This document shows positions 47,720 to 56,671 of a stretch of 64,000 nt of DNA, piece after piece; positions within the stretch are counted from its first letter, which is position 1, and the number at the start of each line of letters is the position of its first letter. Origin of the DNA: Pycnococcus provasolii (Eukaryota; Chlorophyta; Pseudoscourfieldiophyceae; Pseudoscourfieldiales; Pycnococcaceae). The notes under the pieces are model-generated. The model made no database searches, had not been told where the DNA came from, and saw only the letters and a program-made list of their open reading frames with translations. The position numbers and the translations under genes were made by a program. The stretch lies in contig OW568861.1 in the NCBI GenBank assembly GCA_938743325.2, positions 496,001-560,000 of the forward strand, in the 5' to 3' direction.

Positions 47720-49600
47720 TCACGTGGGAATCGTCACCTTCGCGAGCACGATGCCCTGGTTCGCACGAAACACGCGTGGAACGTCGTTGTCCCTGGACAT
47801 GCGAACCTTTATGCCCTTGCGCTCGCGCTCCTCTTCCTGCGCAACGAGGTCCTGGCGCGTGTACAGCTTCGAGTACGCGACGAACACGTCGCAGCCACGT
47901 TGCGCGAGAGTGGGATACGAGATCCGAAGCTCGTGAGGGCTGTCCACCTCCTCCTCGAGGCTGGCGACGCGCTGGAACGACGCACCGCCGTCGCGGCTGA
48001 TCGCCAGACGAAGGTGACTTCGGCACTTCTTGCACTCTCCCACGATGGGCATCTTGTCCATCTTGTCCATGTCAGGCGGGATGCCACCCCACTCTCCTGA
48101 AATCGGGCGCCGCATCAGCATCGGGCGCTTGTGGTCGTTGTAGGCGAGCAGTAGATCGCCGGATGGACGAAGACGTATCATGTCAATCTTGGAATTGGGA
48201 TTTGGCACCGTCAAAGGACGAGGTCGCGTCCAGCTCTCGCCACGAGATGCGCTCGTGGTGATGTAGACGACGCCAGCCTGCGTGCGGAACACCATCACCG
48301 CAGATCCAGGCTCCTTGCCCTCGGCGATGGCATTCTCAATCAGCCATGTGCCCTTCGCTACGATTGGCTCGTTGTACTTCCACGTATCCCCGCCGTCGGT
48401 GCTAATCAGTACTCCCGCACTCTCGCGCCCGCGCTGCCGGTCGCATTCAGGACCCTTGGTCGAAAGCATCGAGCGCTCGCGCCAGAAGGGCAGAAGCCAC
48501 TCGCCCGTGGAGAGCACGCAGGGCTTGTTTGCCGTCACCTTCGGTATGCCACCGTCCGTGCTCTGGCTGAGTAGCGTGCGCGGTTCTGACCACGTGCGCG
48601 TCGCAGTGTCGTACGTCGTCGCGCGAATGTCGCCACCTGGCGCCCACTCCATCGGACGGCCAGGACATGGACTGCTCCTCCCGCTCTCACTGAAGAAGAG
48701 CCACAGACGTTTCGTCTCGCGAGGTGACGTGTCATCGTAGATGCGCGTGCCCTTCGCGAATGGCTCAGCGTACAGGACGGGGCCCCAGATAGCGGCGCCC
48801 CTGCCGCCGACGTGCTTGAGTCGGTGGCAGCCTTCGGCAGGCTTGCCTGGCGCAACGCCCGGCGCGACGCCAAGCTCTGGACCTCCGCGCGGCTCGCCTC
48901 CCCCATCGCCGAACGAGTTGTCAGCAGGCAAGTTGCCGCAGAGGACAAAGTGCTGATCTCTCTCACCCTCTCTCGTGTCGCTCGTTTGCCACGCGGCGAC
49001 GAGCGTTCCGTTGCCGAGCACTTCGACCATCGCCATGTGCGCGTACCTCGGCGGTGCCGCCTCAGGATCCTTCGCGACCGTCGCGGCGTCGGGTTGCCGG
49101 TACAGCCACGTGCGCTTGACGCGGAAGTGGCTCGATCGACGCACGTGGGGACAGCCGCGCGCCTTCGCCGACGCGTGCTGATACGCCTTTGCCTCGGAAC
49201 CACCTGGTCGCATCGCCTCCTCGGGAACAGCGCGAATGAAGCCTTCCCCATCTTGGTCGCTGGAGTCATCTTCCTGCTGCTCCTGCTGCTGTTGCTCCTG
49301 CGCATCACTCGCCTCGTCCTCCTCGTCCTCCTCCACGTCTCCTCCTGATGCTGACGCCACGCCGTCGTGTCGCGCCAGCGACTTGGGACGCGCGTCCTCC
49401 TCTTGTCCTTCTTCTGTGCTTGCCGAGATTCTCTCTTCCCCCGGTCCTCCGTGTGCGCCCAAGCCGTGCGTGTGGTTGATGACGAGTGTTAAGTTGGTCG
49501 CCGCGAATAAGAAGAGCAGGAGGACAATCAACCGGCGCGGGTTCAGCAGAGAGCGGCCTCTTAAAAAGGCGGGACTGTGGGCCGGCATCCCACGAGACAT
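47720..49600 (-). CDS. type-II membrane sialidase-like (BNR/Asp-box) protein
   Basis: The 626-residue product starts at ATG 49600. A short cytosolic tail and one helix (about 25-42, LIVLLLFLFAATNLTLVI) are followed by an acidic, Gln-rich stem (about 55-140) and then a six-bladed beta-propeller region with Asp-box-like turns: STDGGDTWKY and SRDGGASFQRV. Other marks are GNGTLVAAWQTSD and the Cys-containing WLLPFW segment. This is the plant/algal BNR_2 branch of the sialidase fold. The classical FRIP arginine motif of GH33 is not obvious, so the true substrate may not be sialic acid. The topology suits the Golgi or cell surface. Confidence 0.8.
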   Translation of the reverse strand: MSRGMPAHSPAFLRGRSLLNPRRLIVLLLFLFAATNLTLVINHTHGLGAHGGPGEERISASTEEGQEEDARPKSLARHDGVASASGGDVEEDEEDEASDAQEQQQQEQQEDDSSDQDGEGFIRAVPEEAMRPGGSEAKAYQHASAKARGCPHVRRSSHFRVKRTWLYRQPDAATVAKDPEAAPPRYAHMAMVEVLGNGTLVAAWQTSDTREGERDQHFVLCGNLPADNSFGDGGGEPRGGPELGVAPGVAPGKPAEGCHRLKHVGGRGAAIWGPVLYAEPFAKGTRIYDDTSPRETKRLWLFFSESGRSSPCPGRPMEWAPGGDIRATTYDTATRTWSEPRTLLSQSTDGGIPKVTANKPCVLSTGEWLLPFWRERSMLSTKGPECDRQRGRESAGVLISTDGGDTWKYNEPIVAKGTWLIENAIAEGKEPGSAVMVFRTQAGVVYITTSASRGESWTRPRPLTVPNPNSKIDMIRLRPSGDLLLAYNDHKRPMLMRRPISGEWGGIPPDMDKMDKMPIVGECKKCRSHLRLAISRDGGASFQRVASLEEEVDSPHELRISYPTLAQRGCDVFVAYSKLYTRQDLVAQEEERERKGIKVRMSRDNDVPRVFRANQGIVLAKVTIPT

Positions 49601-49678
49601 ATATATATGCGTCCACAGACCACACAACACAGTAAAGTGTGGCAAAAGCGGCTTAGGGGAGAGAAGGAAGGAAGGGTG

Positions 49679-49705
49679 TTAGGGTTAGGGTTAGGGTTAG
49701 GGTTA
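49679..49705 (+). repeat. interstitial telomeric array (TTAGGG)
   Basis: Four to five TTAGGG units lie between the divergent sialidase-like and OPA3 genes, about 170 bp before the OPA3 ATG. Confidence 0.9.
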
Positions 49706-49873
49706 CGGGCGTTGTTGTCACCTTGGGCGTTGCCTGGGTTTGCCATTTGACTTTTGTGTCAGCCATCTCATCTCATCTTCTTCGCCGTCGCCCCATTCAG
49801 GAATTCTTCAATGGAGGGGTAGTCTAATAGTTGGTTCCGTCTTGTCTATGTTTATGCTCGTGTTTTAATAATT

Positions 49874-50383
49874 ATGGCGTCCGTCGCGTTCAAGCTCTCC
49901 ACGCTCTTCCTCAAGCAGTTAATCAAACCTGTCGCCGCAAACATTACAAAGCAAGTGCAGAACAAACCCGCGTTCAGAACCAGCGCCGTCGTCGTCGGAC
50001 AGACGTACCACAGCTGGCGCACATACCTCACGCACTACGCGGAGGGAAAGACAGAACGCGTCTTCGTGGGAACCATGCAGGAGGATAAGGCTGTCGCGCT
50101 CGCCGCGTCCATGCTCAGCGAGGGACTTATATACGGAGGGTCCGCGGCCATCCTGCTGTACGAGTACTACAGACAACAGCAGAGCGCGAACAAGACGAAA
50201 GCTGACGTCGAGAGGAGAAGAGAGGAGAAGGCAGAGAGGGCACGCGCCGAAAGGGAGGAGCTGGACGCGCGACTGCGCAACCTCGAGGAAAGAGTTGAAG
50301 ATATCCTACTCTCGACAACACGGAGAAAACGTTCGTGGTGGACGTTTGCGTCGTCTCACGAAAATGTTGTAGCAACAAGATGA
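49874..50383 (+). CDS. OPA3: OPA3-like mitochondrial protein
   Basis: The 169-residue protein matches the OPA3 family over its length: a helical N terminus (FKLSTLFLKQLIKPVAANI), central HYAEGKTERVFVG, then LSEGLIYGGSAAILLYEYYRQQQ, and a C-terminal coiled coil. OPA3 proteins sit at the mitochondrial membrane and influence mitochondrial shape and lipid handling. The size is near the usual 140-180 residues. It is convergent with the ankyrin gene, the stops being only 35 bp apart. Confidence 0.92.
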   Translation: MASVAFKLSTLFLKQLIKPVAANITKQVQNKPAFRTSAVVVGQTYHSWRTYLTHYAEGKTERVFVGTMQEDKAVALAASMLSEGLIYGGSAAILLYEYYRQQQSANKTKADVERRREEKAERARAEREELDARLRNLEERVEDILLSTTRRKRSWWTFASSHENVVATR

Positions 50384-50418
50384 CATTTTCTGTAGTACTA
50401 TGGATATGTTCTGTATGG

Positions 50419-52488
50419 TTACAAGAGACTCCCTTCCAGGGTCAACTGCTTGTCGTTAGCGACCTCCGTCGCCTCCTTCGCGACTTCCGTCAGCAATTCC
50501 ACGCACTCCGTGTGACCGCCCATCCGTGCGAGTGAAAGAGGCGTGCGCCCGTTGTTATCAGGACGAGTCATGTCCGCATCCCACATTTTCAGCATTCGTA
50601 GGCATTCGACATTTCCGCTGGCTGCCGCCCCGTGCGCCGGCGTCTGGCCGTCGTTGTCGGTGAGGTTCACATTCGTCTCGGCGCACAGCAGCACGCGCAT
50701 CGCATCTTCGTGGCCGTGCCGTGCCGCGTTGTGCATCGGTGTCCTGCCGCGCTCGTCGCCGTGGTTTTTGCGCATGCCAGCATCTACTAAAACGCGAAGG
50801 CAGTTGGCGTGACCGTACGCAGCTGCGGGGTGAGAAGGCATTTCGCCGTTGCTGTCGCAGTGCGACACGTCCGCGCCCGCCTCGATGAGACGGCGAAGGC
50901 AGTTGGCGTATCCATTCGCGGCGGCGCAGTGGGCTGGCGAATCGCCGTCGTTATCTCCACGATTCACCTCCGCGCCGGCTTCTATCAGCAGTTGCACGCA
51001 TTCTTCGTGACCTTCCACGGACGCACAATGCAGCGCAGTCCAGCCGATGTGGTCGCCTTGATTGAGGTTTGCGCCAGCGTCGACGAGAACGCGCAGGCAC
51101 TCGACGTGTCCCTGCCCAGCTGCGGTGTTCGTGGGCGTGTCGCCGGTGTGCAATTCCGCGTGGTTCACATTCGCGCCAGCATCCACGAGAATTTTCAGGC
51201 ACTCCGCGTTACCACCTGACGTGGCGTAGTGGGCAGGCGTCGCACCCTCGACGTCCGTCGCCTGTACATCTGCACCCGCATTGATTAGAATTCTCAGGCA
51301 CTTGGGGTACCCTTCGACGGCAGCCGCGTGAGCCGGCACCATTCCGTTGATGCCAGGTTGGTTTACGTCGCTGCCGGCATCGATGAGAATCTGCAAGCAG
51401 TCGGCGTGCCCCTGCCCCGCGGCGGCGTGCACGGGCGTCTCGCCCTCGTTGTCTGCACGCTCGACGTCCGCCTCCGCGTCAACTAGCATTTGAAGTATCC
51501 CCGTGTGCCCGAACGACGCAGCAATCAGCGCCGGCGTCCTTCCTCCGTTCGTCCTGGCGTTTACGTCTGCGCCAGCGGAGATGAGGCACGAAAGGCACTC
51601 CTCGTTTCCGCCGTGCGCGGCGTAGTGCGCGGGCGTGAACCCTTCGTTGTTTGCCTTGTTCACGTCTGCTCCATACTGCACGAGAACTCTCAAGCAGTTG
51701 ACGTGACGTTTGTGGCAGGCGTGATGGCACGGCGTCCACCCTGTGTTTGCCTTGTTGACGTCCGCACCCGCCGCGCAGAGCACGCGCAGAGCGTCCGTTT
51801 TGCCCTTGTCCGCCGCGTGGTGCGTGGGCGTCCATCCCATGTGCACCTTGTTGATGTCGGCACCTGCGATGATGAGGCGCGACAGGAAGTCCGTCAGTCC
51901 TCGACCCGCCGCGTGATATGCGAAGTCTTCGACCGCGAAGAGTGCGTCGTATGCCGCCTTTCTGCAGTTTTGCGACAGGCACGCGAGCTTGGCGACGTCG
52001 TAGGCTTGCAGGAGCGAGTTGGCTGAGAGGAATTGCAGCGTGGTTGCGATAGCCTTCTCCGCGAGTTGGTGTTGTTGTTGCTCTCCGTCCACCTTGCTTG
52101 TGCTTCTTTCGCGTCGCGTGTTGTTGTTGTTGTTGCCACTGTGCATTTTCGTTCGTTTGTTCGGTCTCGTCATCACGTGTGCATGACCAGTACCACCCCC
52201 AAGTGCGAGGGTATCGGCACCACCACCACCTCTAAGGTTAGAGCCCCTCGACCTCGAGTGCGTGTGAGGCGACGCCGCAGCGTTTGACGCCGCATCGAAA
52301 ACCCCGCCGGCAACCCCAGTGGGTTTCTTGCGCTTAGAACCACCACCTGCTGATGCTGCTAATGCTAACGAAGGCGAATGACCTGCTGGTAATGCTGACG
52401 AGTTTAAAGATGCCACATCATCCCGCTGGGAAGCAAGACGCGCACTAGAGCGTCTGCCAAGGGGAGGACGAGAAAGGGAGTCGGCCAT
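50419..52488 (-). CDS. ankyrin-repeat protein with F-box-like N-terminal segment
   Basis: The 689-residue protein starts at ATG 52488. A low-complexity, basic N terminus (1-140) is followed by an F-box-like helical stretch (about 145-185, ATTLQFLSANSLLQAYDVAKLACLSQNCRKAA split over two helices). Then come about 14 ankyrin repeats with the G-x-TPxHxAA...G-x-x-x-CLxxLIxAGADVN pattern up to about residue 660. Such proteins bind other proteins. The F-box-like part, if real, would link it to SCF ubiquitin ligases. Repeats are highly regular, and no frame defect is seen. Confidence 0.9.
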   Translation of the reverse strand: MADSLSRPPLGRRSSARLASQRDDVASLNSSALPAGHSPSLALAASAGGGSKRKKPTGVAGGVFDAASNAAASPHTHSRSRGSNLRGGGGADTLALGGGTGHAHVMTRPNKRTKMHSGNNNNNTRRERSTSKVDGEQQQHQLAEKAIATTLQFLSANSLLQAYDVAKLACLSQNCRKAAYDALFAVEDFAYHAAGRGLTDFLSRLIIAGADINKVHMGWTPTHHAADKGKTDALRVLCAAGADVNKANTGWTPCHHACHKRHVNCLRVLVQYGADVNKANNEGFTPAHYAAHGGNEECLSCLISAGADVNARTNGGRTPALIAASFGHTGILQMLVDAEADVERADNEGETPVHAAAGQGHADCLQILIDAGSDVNQPGINGMVPAHAAAVEGYPKCLRILINAGADVQATDVEGATPAHYATSGGNAECLKILVDAGANVNHAELHTGDTPTNTAAGQGHVECLRVLVDAGANLNQGDHIGWTALHCASVEGHEECVQLLIEAGAEVNRGDNDGDSPAHCAAANGYANCLRRLIEAGADVSHCDSNGEMPSHPAAAYGHANCLRVLVDAGMRKNHGDERGRTPMHNAARHGHEDAMRVLLCAETNVNLTDNDGQTPAHGAAASGNVECLRMLKMWDADMTRPDNNGRTPLSLARMGGHTECVELLTEVAKEATEVANDKQLTLEGSLL

Positions 52489-53249
52489 ACCTAAAGGTAA
52501 TAATGAGGCCTAGCTAGGAGCAAGAGCGAAGTGGAATGGGAGATTGGGATTTGATTTGATGGAAAAGAAATGGCCAGGGAGGAAAAAAGGAGTTGCCCTC
52601 AGGTTGGGGAGGGAACCAATCAAGAAAAAGGGTTGGAAAAAAGAGGGGAAAGGCCTCTTGGAAAGGATGTTTCCTGAGGGGACAACCCTCTCCTCTCCGG
52701 CCTTGGTTTGATCTTTTCCGCGGCCGGGAGGTGCAACCCCCCTCTCTCTCTCAACTGCTCAAGAGTCTCTTTGTCTTCGATGATGGCAACCTAACCTTTA
52801 CGTGGTGGTGGTGGTGCTGGTGGTGGTGGTGGTGGTGCTGGTGCTGGTGGTGCTGGTGGTGGTGCTGGTGCTGGTGGTGCTGGTGGTGGTGCTGGTGGGC
52901 CTCTGTCTGTTCTCTCGCCTCTTAGGATGGTATTTGCCTATTTGGTAAGGCGGCCGTCTTGGGGGTGCTTGGTGGTTGGTTGGGGTTGTTGGGGTTGTTG
53001 GCTTGTTGGCTGGGTTGGTTTTCTTGGGCTTCGGTGGTCTTCGGTGGTTGGTCTTCGGTGGTGACCAGTGATGTCCTTAAGGATAAAATAATGTGCATCG
53101 ACTCATCTTTTATAGCGGGCGACATTTAATGACAAAGACAAGGAGAAAACATAAGGTATCTTTCAGGCGGAAGAATGGGGAGAAGGGAGGAAGGAGACTG
53201 TAATGTAATATTTGGTTTTTTGTGCGTGCAATCCACGATTTTTTTAACT
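52489..53249. other. intergenic low-complexity region
   Basis: Holds a GGT/GCT-rich repeat (about 52803-52905) and a G/T-rich TTGGTTGG-type stretch (52970-53060). No gene is supported. Confidence 0.6.
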
Positions 53250-53953
53250 CTACTTCTCGGGTTTCTCCTCCGCATCCTCCTCCTCGTCGTCCAAATCATC
53301 CTCCTCGTCGAGCGCGTCGAGATCCTCATCCTCGTCCTCCGCGTTTTCGTTGTACAGGAACGACTTGTTCTTGCCGCTCAGCACAGAACGACCGAGGCTG
53401 TACGCGCGCTCAGCCGTCTTGTCCGCCTTCTTCAGCCAGATGGAGCGACGTGTGCGTCGAACGCGCTTCGAGTGGCGCTTCTTTGGCTGCGCCATGAACC
53501 ACTTGCTTCCATTCTGAACGTCAAACAGACCAGTTCCAGTCGTGCACACTAGAAAAGAAAGAAAAGAAACAAGGGAGGGGGATGAAGGGGGGGGTGATGT
53601 GTTAGCTTTTTGTTGAATATGAAGTTGCGCTCCCACTTGCTTTCCTCACCGCCACCCGTATGCACGCAACAAAAGTTGCACCAAAACGATACGAAACCAA
53701 CCACGCGCACACACGTGCAACCCACGGAGACGGAGGACCTTCTGCTCACCGCCTCATCCGAACCTCTCCTCTCCATCCGACCTAGGCCTAAGTCCACCAA
53801 CGCACCTTCCGACGCTCCCGAGCGTGTGGAGAGTCCGCAGTAGGACACAGAGAGTATACGCGCGCATGCGACGGGCGTCGTCGACGAGCGTGCGCGCGCG
53901 CAGGGCGCCGCAGGACGCACGTGAGGCCGAGACACCGCCGCCGACAGCATCAT
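53250..53953 (-). CDS. RPL32: nuclear-encoded plastid ribosomal protein bL32 with acidic tail
   Basis: Two exons: 53953-53806 and 53548-53250. The intron 53805-53549 starts GTGCGT and ends in a pyrimidine tract with TTTTCTAG. It is phase 1, and the joined frame is 447 nt (148 residues). The N-terminal 60 residues are rich in Ser, Ala, Arg and Val and look like a plastid transit peptide. The mature part begins MAQPKKRHSKRVRRTRRSIW, the L32 signature, and includes RAYSLGRSVLSGKNKSF, close to plastid L32. The end is an Asp/Glu-rich extension of about 45 residues not found in plastid-encoded L32. It would join the large subunit of the plastid ribosome. A mitochondrial destination is less likely. 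Confidence 0.88.
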
Positions 53954-54445
53954 CGTGTTCTGCGAGACGAAACGAAAAAGGTTGTGGTGGGGGAGGCGCC
54001 GAGTATTATCCAAAAAAAAGAACGCAAGGGATACCGCTACAAACCGGTATCCCCGAGGTGTAACCCCGAACTCATGCAACATTTCGAATGGTTTAGGTCA
54101 CTTTAGGGGTTGGGTTCGCCTGGAAGTGTGCTTGGGATTAGGGTTAGGGTTAGCGCAAGGGTTAGGGTTAGGGTTAGGGTTATGCGTCATGCTGTTGACT
54201 GTTCCCTCTTTTTACTGACTAGTTGGTACTACTCATAGGATTCTCCCGCACTTATTTATTTGTCGTGTCGTGTTGTATCGCGCCTTAAATAAAGGCTTTG
54301 TGCTGACTTGTGGTTGCTGTGGCTGTGGTTGTGGCTGCTGTGGCTGTGTTTTGACTCCTGTATCTATCTGTATCTAAGTACCTATCTGTGAGTAGTAGTA
54401 TACTACTGTACTGTACGGTACGTAAAAATAATCAACCGTGTAATC
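53954..54445. other. intergenic region between divergent bL32 and J-protein genes
   Basis: It contains a TTAGGG array (54138-54181), TGTGGCTG repeats (about 54312-54346) and TACTGTACTGTAC just before the J-protein gene (about 54404-54421). Confidence 0.7.
54138..54181 (+). repeat. interstitial telomeric array (TTAGGG)
   Basis: Two blocks of TTAGGG units separated by a short GCGCAA insert, 265 bp upstream of the J-protein ATG and 185 bp upstream of the bL32 ATG. Confidence 0.9.
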
Positions 54446-55213
54446 ATGGTTTACTTGGGAGACTTGGGAGAAGAAAATATGCTTGGGAGTCGTCATTGTC
54501 GTTCCCGCGCCTTCTTAAGAGAAAAAAACTCTTTTAAGTCTCTCTTGGCGTTCTTATGTACGTTCGTCGCCTTGACATCATCTGCGCACTCTGCTGACGC
54601 TGCACCTGCAACATCACCGTACGACGTTCTGGGCATCGACAAGACGGCATCCGAAAGGGACGTGAAACGCGCGTACCGGGCCAAGTCACTGGAATTTCAC
54701 CCGGATAAGAATAACAGTCCAGACGCAACGGAGAAGTTCAGGGAGGTGGCGGAGGCGTACGCCATCTTGGGCGACGAGGAGAAGCGAAAGCAATACGACC
54801 GCTTCGGGAAGACGGCAGAAGGAGGACCAGGGTTCTCCCGAGGAGGAGGTGGCGGCGGTGGAGGAGGCCCCCAAATGTCTCCCGAGGAAGCGATGCGCAT
54901 GTTCAACAGCTTCATGGAGTCTTTCGAGGACGTGTTGACCGACAACGAGAAGCTTGACAAGCTCGTGGATGAGTACTGGCCTTTTGAGAAAGGCACATGG
55001 ACGAGCTACTTCATGAAGGGTGCTGCGAAGAGCGCCATAAGGACGTTCGCGCCGAGCTTGCTTGAGGGTATAAAGAACGGCAACGTGCAAGTGACTATGA
55101 ATGGTCAGACTGTGAGCAAAGGCAAATCTACACACAGAGAGAGGATGCAGCGTTTGCACGAGCGCCAGCGTGAAGGTATGCGCAATTCGCGCATCGGTGG
55201 CGGCGACTTGTAG
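54446..55213 (+). CDS. secretory-pathway J-domain protein
   Basis: The 255-residue protein has a hydrophobic stretch near its start (about 31-48, SLLAFLCTFVALTSS followed by AHSADA) that serves as a signal peptide or anchor. The J domain (about 57-122) has HPD in LEFHPDKNN. A Gly-rich segment and a helical C-terminal region follow (FMESFEDVLTDNEKLDKLVDEYW). It likely works with an ER Hsp70 (BiP) in folding. There is no zinc-finger domain, so it is not a class-A DnaJ. A second ATG at 54479 gives a start closer to the hydrophobic stretch and may be the true one. Confidence 0.87.
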   Translation: MVYLGDLGEENMLGSRHCRSRAFLREKNSFKSLLAFLCTFVALTSSAHSADAAPATSPYDVLGIDKTASERDVKRAYRAKSLEFHPDKNNSPDATEKFREVAEAYAILGDEEKRKQYDRFGKTAEGGPGFSRGGGGGGGGGPQMSPEEAMRMFNSFMESFEDVLTDNEKLDKLVDEYWPFEKGTWTSYFMKGAAKSAIRTFAPSLLEGIKNGNVQVTMNGQTVSKGKSTHRERMQRLHERQREGMRNSRIGGGDL

Positions 55214-56671
55214 CCTAGTCTATGATGGCACATTCAGTAACGTCGTGAGTCACTTTGTCCAGCGGTCGTCCGTTCACACCACTACTCACATTCAGCGGCG
55301 CCATTCAACAGCGCGTTCGTAGTTGGCACCGGTGATTTCGAAGTAACTTTGGGCCGCTTTTCGCTGGTGTCCGGCGTGAGAACTCCACTTGCGCTTTGTT
55401 GTCATTGTTGTTGTCGTCGCCATCGCCGCCACCACCGTGCATCATCAACATGATGATTAAAGTCACACTTACTACTCTTCCTAACACTAGAGTATCTTAA
55501 GGAGTTCCAATATGTGGGAAAAGGAGCTATCTTGGAGTGCGGTGGCGCCACTCGCGCACGCGACGACGTGCTGCGCTGTGACAAATGCCTCGCCCAACCA
55601 GTCGAAAGGGATAGGGTTAGGGTTAGGGCACCTGGTTAGGGCTGCCTGGCGCGTTGCGTGCTAAATGCCAGCAAATGCCAGCTCAAAACACGGATGCATG
55701 TCATGGACTACTCAGTGCCCTCTGGTGCCCCCACTACCGGGTAGGCTCGTTTCGTGCACATATAAGCCCAGTTTTCCAGCAAATAAATCAGACAGCAAAG
55801 CCACAACAACATGAAATGTGCTGGGCTGGCTGCTGTGTTGCACTCACTCTTCTGAAATCAGCCGGAACTCAGCCGGAACTCAGCCGGAATTCCAGGCAAA
55901 TACGGGTGTCGCTGAATCAATCAGGACCCCCTTGGCAAGACCTCTTGGCAAGGGGGTCCTGATTGATTCTGCCCTTGCAGCGTTCCCTTGCTGTGGAATC
56001 GTGCACTCACCGTTGGTAACCTTTGCACATTGCACGTGGAACAATTCTATTAAAATGCATCTCAGCTTGACGAAGCGGGCCTCGCGAAGTGGGCCCACCC
56101 TTTCTTTTCCTTCCCCTTGAAGTCCCTTCGCCTCTCCCTCTTGCATTGCTTGGAGCATGCAAGAGTGCAAGACGACCCTCCAATGGGGAGTTGGGGGCCT
56201 CTTTGACGCAGTACCGGGTACAGTACGGCTCTGCCATCTGACAAGACGGCACGCACCCACGGCACGGGTCCTCGATCAACAGTCACTCACGGGTCCCCCC
56301 CCTTCCTTAGCACTCCTTGTAAGGTGTCGTTGTTGTCGTGAACTCCGTTCCGTTCCCCCCGGGCCCCGGCTGTTCTTTCGGTGCAAGACGTCGCGATCGA
56401 GGTAATAAGGTGTAAGGTGTAAGGTGTCGCGATCGAGGCATCGAGTGATGACTGTATTTCCTGTGCACGGAACGGAGACTCTGACAGCCTGAGAGAGAGA
56501 GAGAAGGAGTGGTGTTGTTGTTGTACTACTACACCGTTAACTGAGTGAGTGAGTGGTCGTTGTCCCCTTGCTCTTCGTCCCCCTTCCCTCCTGTGCTCCT
56601 GTGCTCCCTCACCTCTCAGGGCCATTGTCCATTGAACTCCTTCCTTGTTGTAACAAGCTTCGTAGAACTTC
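55214..56671. other. intergenic region with inverted and direct repeats
   Basis: Contains a TTAGGG pair (55611-55628), three AGCCGGAACTC-type copies (about 55859-55889), a perfect 21-bp hairpin (55914-55934 and 55949-55969), a CTCTTGCAT/ATGCAAGAG inverted pair (about 56137-56164) and GGTGTAA repeats with two GTCGCGATCGAGG copies (56388-56438). No gene is recognised. Confidence 0.6.
55914..55969. repeat. perfect 21-bp inverted repeat (hairpin)
   Basis: Arms GAATCAATCAGGACCCCCTTG at 55914-55934 and its reverse complement at 55949-55969 enclose a 14-base loop. Confidence 0.95.

Noticed and set aside
53549-54082. 177-codon minus-strand frame as an independent gene
   Set aside because: Its first part is exon 1 of bL32 and the remainder is the intron read through.
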